Positions 5,459-9,864 of a stretch of DNA of 9,864 nucleotides are shown here, one piece after another. The notes below the pieces were generated by a model, which worked only from the letters and a program-made list of their open reading frames with translations, ran no database searches and was not told the DNA's origin. Positions within the stretch are counted from its first letter, which is position 1. Each line of letters begins with the position of its first letter. This stretch comes from an uncultured Collinsella sp. Lineage in GTDB: Bacteria > Actinomycetota > Coriobacteriia > Coriobacteriales > Coriobacteriaceae. A program made the translations under genes and the position numbers. Where the stretch lies: NCBI GenBank assembly GCA_902491915.1, contig CABUJL010000070.1, forward strand, positions 1 through 9,864, given 5' to 3'.

Positions 5459-7318
5459 ATGAATCCGTACACTTCCTCCGGTTCGGTCGCCACGATGACG
5501 GCCAACGTGTCCGGTAACGATAACCTCAACGACCTGGGCGACGGTCCGCGCCAGCCCGGCGATCCCGAGCGCTATCCCGTGGGTGCGGTGACCCGCCGCC
5601 TGCTGGGCTATGTTCGCCCGCATCGCATTTCGTTTGTAGCGTCGTTTGTGAGTGCCGCCGTCTCGGTGATTTTGCAACTCTATACGCCCATTCTCATCGG
5701 CGAGGGCATCGACCTTATCGTCGCCGCCGGGCAGGTGGACTTCGACGCGCTGCTGCCGCTTGTTACCAAACTCGCGCTCGTCGTGGTGGGGGCCGCGGCC
5801 TTCCAGTGGCTACAGGGCTATTGCGTTAACCGCCTGTCCTACGAAACGGTGCGCGACATGCGCGTGGAGGCGAGCGATAAGCTCAGCCGTATGCCGCTCA
5901 GCTTTATCGACAGCCATGCTCACGGCGACCTTATGAGCCGTGTGGTCAACGACGTCGACCAGGTGGGCGACGGTCTGCTGCAGGGCTTCACGCAGCTCTT
6001 CACCGGCGTTATCACCATCGTGGGCACGCTCGCGTTTATGCTCTCCATTAACCTGACCATGACGCTCGTGGTGGTACTCGTCACGCCGCTTTCCATTTTT
6101 GCAGCTGGTGCTATTGCCAAGCTTTCCAACAAAAGCTTTACGACACAGCAGCGTATTCAAGGGCAGCTCGGCGGTCATATCGAGGAGTACGTAGGCGAGC
6201 AAAAGCTTGTCGACGCCTTTTCCTATGGCCCCAACGCTCAGCAGCGCTTCGATGCCCTCAATGCCGAGCTCTACACCGCGGGCGAGCGCGCGCAGTTTAT
6301 GGGTTCGCTCTCCAACCCCGGCACACGCTTTATCAATAACATCATCTATGCCGTGGTCGCTGTGATCGGCTGCGTGGGCGTGATCACGGGCGTGCCGGCG
6401 ACGCTTACGGTGGGCGGCGTGCAGATTTTCCTGTCCTATGCTAACCAGTACACCAAGCCGTTCAACGAGGTCACCAACGTCATTACGCAGATCCAGACGG
6501 CGTATGCCTCGGCGCGCCGTATGTTTGCGCTGCTCGATGCGCGCGAGCAGGAGCCCGATGCGCCAGATGCCGTGGAACTTGCCGCACCGCGGGGCGAGGT
6601 CGCCCTTGAGCATGTGGACTTTAGCTACGTGCCCGACCGCAGGCTGCTGCAGGACATCTGCATCGAGGCTAAGCCCGGCATGCGCTTTGCCCTGGTCGGT
6701 CCTACGGGCTGTGGCAAGACGACGCTCATCAATTTGCTACTGCGTTTTTACGATATCGATGCCGGTCGCATTGCGGTCGATGGCCGTTCCTCGCGTGACT
6801 ACACGCGCGCAAGCCTGCGCCGCGCCTTTGGCATAGTGCTGCAGGACACTTGGCTGTTCGAGGGCACGGTGGCGGACAACATCGCTTACGGTTGCCCAGG
6901 AGCTACGCGCGAGCAGGTTGTCGAAGCCGCCAAGCGCGCGCACGCGCACAAGTTTATCGTGCAGTTGCCAAGCGGCTACGATACGGTCATCGGCGAGGAC
7001 GGTGGCACGTTTAGCCAGGGTCAAAAACAGCTGCTGTGCATCGCGCGCGTCATGCTCACCGACCCGGCTATCTTGCTGCTGGACGAGGCGACCTCGAGTA
7101 TCGATACCCGCACCGAGCTGCAGGTGCAGGCGGCATTCGACGAGCTCATGGCCGGTCGCACAAGCTTTGTCGTGGCGCACCGCCTGAGCACCGTCCGCAA
7201 CGCCGACTGCATTCTGGTGATGCGCGACGGGCAGATTATCGAGCGCGGCACGCACGACGAGCTGCTAGCGTCAGGCGGCTTCTACGCCGAACTCTATCGC
7301 AGCCAGTTTGCCCAGTGA
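5459..7318 (+). CDS. Heterodimeric ABC exporter, subunit 2 (catalytic ATP site)
   Basis: A 619-residue half-transporter. A ~40-residue polar N-terminal extension precedes the exporter membrane domain (~50-350), and a C-terminal ATPase domain follows. The Walker A motif GPTGCGKTT (K420), Walker B with catalytic Glu (LLLDEATSS, E543) and H-loop His (VAHRLST, H574) are all intact. The signature is degenerate: FSQGQKQ (518-524) has Gln where Gly is expected. This complements subunit 1: its normal signature faces this subunit's intact Walker site, giving one active ATP site, while the second composite site is impaired. That is the known layout of LmrCD, BmrCD and TM287/288. The start is set by the preceding AAAGGAGG. 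The gene ends without an obvious T-tract terminator. Confidence 0.96.
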   Translation: MNPYTSSGSVATMTANVSGNDNLNDLGDGPRQPGDPERYPVGAVTRRLLGYVRPHRISFVASFVSAAVSVILQLYTPILIGEGIDLIVAAGQVDFDALLPLVTKLALVVVGAAAFQWLQGYCVNRLSYETVRDMRVEASDKLSRMPLSFIDSHAHGDLMSRVVNDVDQVGDGLLQGFTQLFTGVITIVGTLAFMLSINLTMTLVVVLVTPLSIFAAGAIAKLSNKSFTTQQRIQGQLGGHIEEYVGEQKLVDAFSYGPNAQQRFDALNAELYTAGERAQFMGSLSNPGTRFINNIIYAVVAVIGCVGVITGVPATLTVGGVQIFLSYANQYTKPFNEVTNVITQIQTAYASARRMFALLDAREQEPDAPDAVELAAPRGEVALEHVDFSYVPDRRLLQDICIEAKPGMRFALVGPTGCGKTTLINLLLRFYDIDAGRIAVDGRSSRDYTRASLRRAFGIVLQDTWLFEGTVADNIAYGCPGATREQVVEAAKRAHAHKFIVQLPSGYDTVIGEDGGTFSQGQKQLLCIARVMLTDPAILLLDEATSSIDTRTELQVQAAFDELMAGRTSFVVAHRLSTVRNADCILVMRDGQIIERGTHDELLASGGFYAELYRSQFAQ

Positions 7319-7346
7319 GCAAGCCCGTGGGGCAAATTAATCAATC

Positions 7347-7370
7347 GACAGACGGTGGTTTACATCTGTC
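7347..7370. promoter_or_regulatory. Possible operator dyad over the flavodoxin promoter
   Basis: GACAGA (7347-7352) and TCTGTC (7365-7370) form an inverted repeat with a 12-base spacer that spans the predicted -35 box. The position suits a repressor site, but six-base half-sites can arise by chance and no regulator gene is nearby. Confidence 0.25.
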
Positions 7371-7386
7371 ACGTTAGTACTAAGAT
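7359..7386 (+). promoter_or_regulatory. Promoter of the flavodoxin gene
   Basis: TTTACA (7359-7364) and TAAGAT (7381-7386) are separated by 16 bases, predicting a start near 7393 and a ~50-base leader. The gene is thus probably transcribed apart from the upstream exporter operon. Confidence 0.5.
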
Positions 7387-7445
7387 ATTCATCTAATAAA
7401 TTGCATTAGTGGCTTTAGTTTTGGGGGAAACGAGGCAACGTGACT

Positions 7446-7997
7446 ATGACGTGCTCTTTGGTGGTTAACAGCAAGAGCGGTAATACCAGGATGGTTTCGG
7501 GCGCGATCAAGCGCGCTCTGCAGGCTGCGGGTGTTGAGTTTGTCCATGCCGCGGCGTTGAGCGACGATGCGGATGCAGATCAGGTCGCGCTCGAGGCGCA
7601 GGGCGCCTGCGCGGCCGACACGGTGCTCGTCGGTTTTTGGTGCGACAAGGGCGCGTGCACGCCTTCGGTCGCGGCGTTGCTCTCCGCCTTGCACGGTAAG
7701 CGCGTGTTCCTGTTTGGCACCTGCGGCTTTGGGGCCGACCAGAGCTACTATCAGCAGATTATCGACCGCGTAACTTCCAATTTGGCTGGGGATGCCGAGC
7801 TTGCGGGCTGGGCGATGTGCCAGGGCAAGATGGGCCCCGCGGTCAAGCAGCGCTACGAGGCCATGCTCGAGCAAGATCCCGACAACGCCCGATTTAAGAT
7901 GCTGCTCGACAACTGGGTTGCCGCGAAGGACCATCCCACCAAGGAAGATCTGGACAACATGGCTGCAGCCGCCAAAAAGGCCGTTTTGGGCGAGTAG
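7446..7997 (+). CDS. Flavodoxin-family protein
   Basis: A 183-residue single-domain protein. The N-terminus LVVNSKSGNTRMV is the flavodoxin FMN-phosphate loop (S/T-x-[S/T]-G-N-T). VLVGFWCDKG and RVFLFGTCGFG fit the second and third beta strands with their FMN-facing loops. The C-terminal half (MCQGKMGP, then RYEAMLEQDPDN) is characteristic of a subfamily of anaerobe flavodoxins. From memory it resembles BilS, the flavodoxin partner of bilirubin reductase, but that link was not tested and no bilR-like gene is in the window. It should bind FMN and carry electrons in the cytoplasm. ATG 7446 is preferred, with GAGG ten bases upstream; GTG 7440 is the alternative and adds two residues. It is a single-gene unit with its own promoter and terminator. 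Confidence 0.9.
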   Translation: MTCSLVVNSKSGNTRMVSGAIKRALQAAGVEFVHAAALSDDADADQVALEAQGACAADTVLVGFWCDKGACTPSVAALLSALHGKRVFLFGTCGFGADQSYYQQIIDRVTSNLAGDAELAGWAMCQGKMGPAVKQRYEAMLEQDPDNARFKMLLDNWVAAKDHPTKEDLDNMAAAAKKAVLGE

Positions 7998-8039
7998 CTT
8001 CGTCGTTCGCGGTCCTTCGTGCAAAACAATACAAATGTG

Positions 8040-8069
8040 AAAGCCTCGAAATTCTCGAGGCTTTTTTCT
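8040..8069 (+). terminator. Intrinsic terminator of the flavodoxin gene
   Basis: A perfect 10-bp stem pairs 8040-8049 (AAAGCCTCGA) with 8055-8064 (TCGAGGCTTT) around a five-base loop. The T-tract 8062-8067 follows. It lies 43 bases after the flavodoxin stop codon. Confidence 0.92.
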
Positions 8070-8210
8070 TGACACTCATAGGCGCAACCGTGGCAAGCGT
8101 TTGGGGTGACATTTTCCATCACCACGATGACGAGGCTGTCCTGGATGACACGCTCTCATGCGTTCGCTGGATGTATTCAGAGTGGGACGGGCTTTCCGGA
8201 TGGATGGGGT

Positions 8211-8324
8211 TTCGGAAAGTGCGTCCCAGAATTTGCCTTTGGAATGGGATGCAGTTTCCCAACGGAGCCACAAGCGGAAACTGCATCCCATTCCGGACGT
8301 GAATTCTGGGACACGGTTTCCGGA
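8211..8324. repeat. Palindromic element D (two concentric inverted repeats)
   Basis: The inner arms 8241-8259 and 8276-8294 are perfect 19-bp complements around a 16-base loop. The outer arms 8211-8233 and 8302-8324 pair over 23 positions with two mismatches and two wobbles. The internal loops on each side are both seven bases, so both repeats share the same centre. A direct near-copy of the right outer end (TGGGAC, four variable bases, TTTCCGGA) occurs at 8183-8200. No coding is supported. It resembles a MITE/REP-type intergenic element or a structured RNA. Confidence 0.85.
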
Positions 8325-8327
8325 TGC

Positions 8328-8352
8328 AAAAAAGGCCACAAGACGTGGCCTT
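8328..8352 (-). terminator. Intrinsic terminator for the leftward sulfatase gene
   Basis: An 8-bp perfect stem, AAGGCCAC (8332-8339) with GTGGCCTT (8345-8352), has a five-base loop. On the minus strand it is followed by six T (plus-strand A at 8328-8333). It faces the sulfatase transcript and lies ~215 bases beyond its stop codon, so the transcript would include element E. Confidence 0.8.
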
Positions 8353-8408
8353 CAACTTATATATGTTGCGGATACCCCCCCATGACAAGCCGCGCTCCAA
8401 CAACAGGG

Positions 8409-8538
8409 CGTCTGTCCGGGCGGAGGCATATAAGGTTCATCGCGAGTTCCGCACGCAAAGGAGGCCACTTAATTTGGCCTCCGTCTTGCGCAGGACTGTC
8501 CGAGCAGGGAACCTTATATGCCTCCGCCCGGACAGACG
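8409..8538. repeat. Palindromic element E (perfect 30-bp inverted repeat with nested hairpin)
   Basis: The arms 8409-8438 and 8509-8538 are exact 30-bp reverse complements. The 70-base centre holds a further perfect 8-bp hairpin, GGAGGCCA (8460-8467) with TGGCCTCC (8475-8482). Around it CGCAA (8454-8458) can pair with TTGCG (8486-8490). The inner hairpin centre is within three bases of the arm centre. The element sits 27 bases past the sulfatase stop codon, inside its probable 3' untranslated region. No clear target-site duplication flanks it. It has the form of a MITE or of a very stable RNA hairpin. Confidence 0.9.
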
Positions 8539-8565
8539 TTTCAGTTATGAATTCGCAGCTAGTCG

Positions 8566-9864
8566 CTACTTAATCTTGGTCGTACCCGGTGCCAGGTTGG
8601 GGTCGGTCTCGTTGGCCTCGGTCTGGAAGTGCTCGGTGTACACGTTCTTGCCGTCGCGGAACATCTCGTAGTACTGCATCTTGGCGTAATCTTCGCGCGC
8701 CTTGGTGGCGGCTGCGGCGGCGGCATCGTCACCGGTGACGTTGGAGGAAAGCGCCCAGCGCAGGCTGGCGTCCTCGTAGCCCACCGAGTTGATGGCGGGC
8801 AGCGACTCGCGCAGCGTCATGTGCGCTTTCTGGTAGTCGGTCAGCGGTGCGCCGATCAGCTGCATAAGCTGCGTGGACAGGTAGTTGGTGGACAGGTCGT
8901 CGACCTCGCTCGTCTGGTCGCAGCCGGCAACGTCGTAGTTGGCCCAGATGATGTAGTCGGTCTGCCACAGACGTTCCTGGTGCGTGGCGTCGTCTTCGCC
9001 GGTAAACCACTTGTCGTTGAACTTGGACGGGAAGAACGGCTGGTGGTCGCCCCAGAACACCACGACTACCTTACGGTCGAGCTTGCTCAGGGCGTTTAGG
9101 AAGTAGCGAAGCGCCTGGTCGGACTGCTCGATGCACGAGACATACTCGTCGACATCGGAGAGCGTGCCGTCCTCGACGGTCTTGGCGTCCAGATCGGTCG
9201 TGTCGATATTCAGGTGCATCTGCTTATCGACCGGCAGCAGACCCGTATCGTAGCCCGAGTGGTTCTGCATGGTCACGTCGAAGATAAACTGCGGATCGGC
9301 GTTCTGGTCGAGCAGCTCAAGAATCTTGTCGTAGGTAGCCTGGTCGGTCACCATGCCGCGCAAGGTGTCGGCTCCCTGGAAATCGTTGATGGACAGGAAC
9401 TGGTCAAAGCCAAAGTCCTTGTAGACGTTCTCGCGGTTCCAGTTGGTTGCGTGATTGGGGTGCATAGCCGTGGTGGAATAGCCGAGCGATTTGAACCGCT
9501 CTGCCAGGTTCCCGGTCGTTTCCATGTTGTAGATGGTGTAGGGGTACACGCCCGAGCCCAGGTTGGCCATGGAGTTGCCGGTCATAAACTCAAACTCGGT
9601 ATTGGCGGTGCCGCCGCCGTAGGCGCTCACGTAGAGCTTGCCGCGGCTGAGGCAGTTGGACAGGCTCTTAAAGTACTGCGGGCCCTCGTAGCCGGCGCGC
9701 ATGTTCTGATAGATCGACAGATCCGAGAAGGTCTCGTTCATGATGGCGATGACCGTGGGCTTCTCGCTGTCGAACTGCTCCTTTGCGGCGGTGCGCTCGT
9801 CACTCTTGGCTGCGTCGGACTTGTCGTAGGCCTTGGCGTACTTTTTGAGCGTGGCCTTGGCATC
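8566..9864 (-). CDS. LTA synthase-type sulfatase (phosphoglycerol transferase family), 5' partial
   Basis: The minus-strand frame enters at the right edge and ends at TAG 8568-8566, giving 432 residues of the C-terminal part. It is the extracellular alkaline-phosphatase-fold domain. Motifs: PTVIAIMNETFSDL, with the metal-binding Glu at window residue 44; GGGTANTEFEFMTG, with the catalytic Thr at ~86; FGFDQF; DVTMQNHSGYD; and FWGDHQPF, with metal-binding Asp/His at ~273-274. The spacing matches S. aureus LtaS (E255, T300, D475, H476). Such enzymes move phosphoglycerol from phosphatidylglycerol to lipoteichoic acid or related glycolipids at the outer membrane face. The expected N-terminal membrane helices are outside the window. 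A Lys/Ala-rich stretch (residues 1-30) precedes the catalytic domain, and the C-terminus is polar. ATG 9741 lies within the metal-binding motif and is not the start. Confidence 0.93.
   Translation of the reverse strand, partial: DAKATLKKYAKAYDKSDAAKSDERTAAKEQFDSEKPTVIAIMNETFSDLSIYQNMRAGYEGPQYFKSLSNCLSRGKLYVSAYGGGTANTEFEFMTGNSMANLGSGVYPYTIYNMETTGNLAERFKSLGYSTTAMHPNHATNWNRENVYKDFGFDQFLSINDFQGADTLRGMVTDQATYDKILELLDQNADPQFIFDVTMQNHSGYDTGLLPVDKQMHLNIDTTDLDAKTVEDGTLSDVDEYVSCIEQSDQALRYFLNALSKLDRKVVVVFWGDHQPFFPSKFNDKWFTGEDDATHQERLWQTDYIIWANYDVAGCDQTSEVDDLSTNYLSTQLMQLIGAPLTDYQKAHMTLRESLPAINSVGYEDASLRWALSSNVTGDDAAAAAATKAREDYAKMQYYEMFRDGKNVYTEHFQTEANETDPNLAPGTTKIK

Noticed and set aside
3779..5677. A 632-residue open frame on the minus strand
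   Set aside because: It lies fully antisense to the ABC exporter genes, has His/Arg/Asp-rich composition typical of a GC-rich shadow frame, crosses the junction of the two genes, and shows no known motif.
7307..7336. Hairpin across the stop codon of the second exporter gene as a terminator
   Set aside because: TTTGCCC and GGGCAAA pair over only seven bases with a 16-base loop and no T-tract, so it does not qualify as an intrinsic terminator.
7853..8125. A minus-strand frame starting MVMENVTPNACHGC
   Set aside because: Although it begins with an odd Cys-containing segment, it runs through the flavodoxin terminator and antisense into the flavodoxin gene.
8106..8573. A 155-residue plus-strand open frame
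   Set aside because: It runs through palindromes D and E and a terminator, with no ribosome binding site or family signal; it is a by-product of the repeats.
1..9864. CRISPR array, phage or insertion-sequence genes
   Set aside because: No regularly spaced direct repeats, transposase, integrase or phage structural genes were found; the repeats here are palindromes, not arrays.

Overview
The window looks like chromosomal DNA of a high-GC Gram-positive bacterium. The best guess is a gut Coriobacteriia member close to Collinsella. This rests on GC-rich coding with strong G/C third positions, AGGAGG-type ribosome binding sites, a sortase substrate with an LAxTG motif, a heterodimeric ABC exporter, a lipoteichoic-acid-synthase-type sulfatase, and large palindromes between genes. 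The genus is an inference; no rRNA or other decisive marker is present.

Left part (1-2375): the window opens inside a plus-strand reading frame. Its first ~50 codons match the C-terminal end of the tRNA adenosine deaminase TadA. The frame then runs, with no stop and no convincing internal start, through a ~45-residue Ala/Gly/Cys-containing linker into a complete glycerate kinase, so it reads as a TadA-glycerate kinase fusion. About 900 bases without a protein gene follow (1477-2375). They hold three palindromic elements in a row, then the SRP (4.5S) RNA gene with a good promoter and its own T-tract, then another imperfect hairpin and a strong terminator-like hairpin. The order tadA - SRP RNA is a known conserved arrangement, and it supports the TadA call.

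Middle part (2376-7318): a minus-strand gene for a secreted coiled-coil protein with an LANTG cell-wall sorting signal is divergent from a two-gene plus-strand operon. The operon encodes both halves of a heterodimeric ABC exporter. The halves are degenerate in complementary ways: the first lacks the catalytic Glu and the H-loop His, and the second lacks a normal LSGGQ signature. Together they give one normal and one impaired ATP site.

Right part (7319-9864): a single flavodoxin-family gene has a plausible promoter and a clear terminator. It is followed by about 570 bases without a gene, which hold two large, nearly perfect concentric palindromes and a minus-strand terminator. The last gene runs leftward from the right edge and encodes the extracellular catalytic domain of an LTA-synthase/phosphoglycerol-transferase-type sulfatase.

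The genes do not form one pathway. The least ordinary features are the TadA-glycerate kinase fusion and the set of six palindromic elements concentrated in two gene-free stretches.
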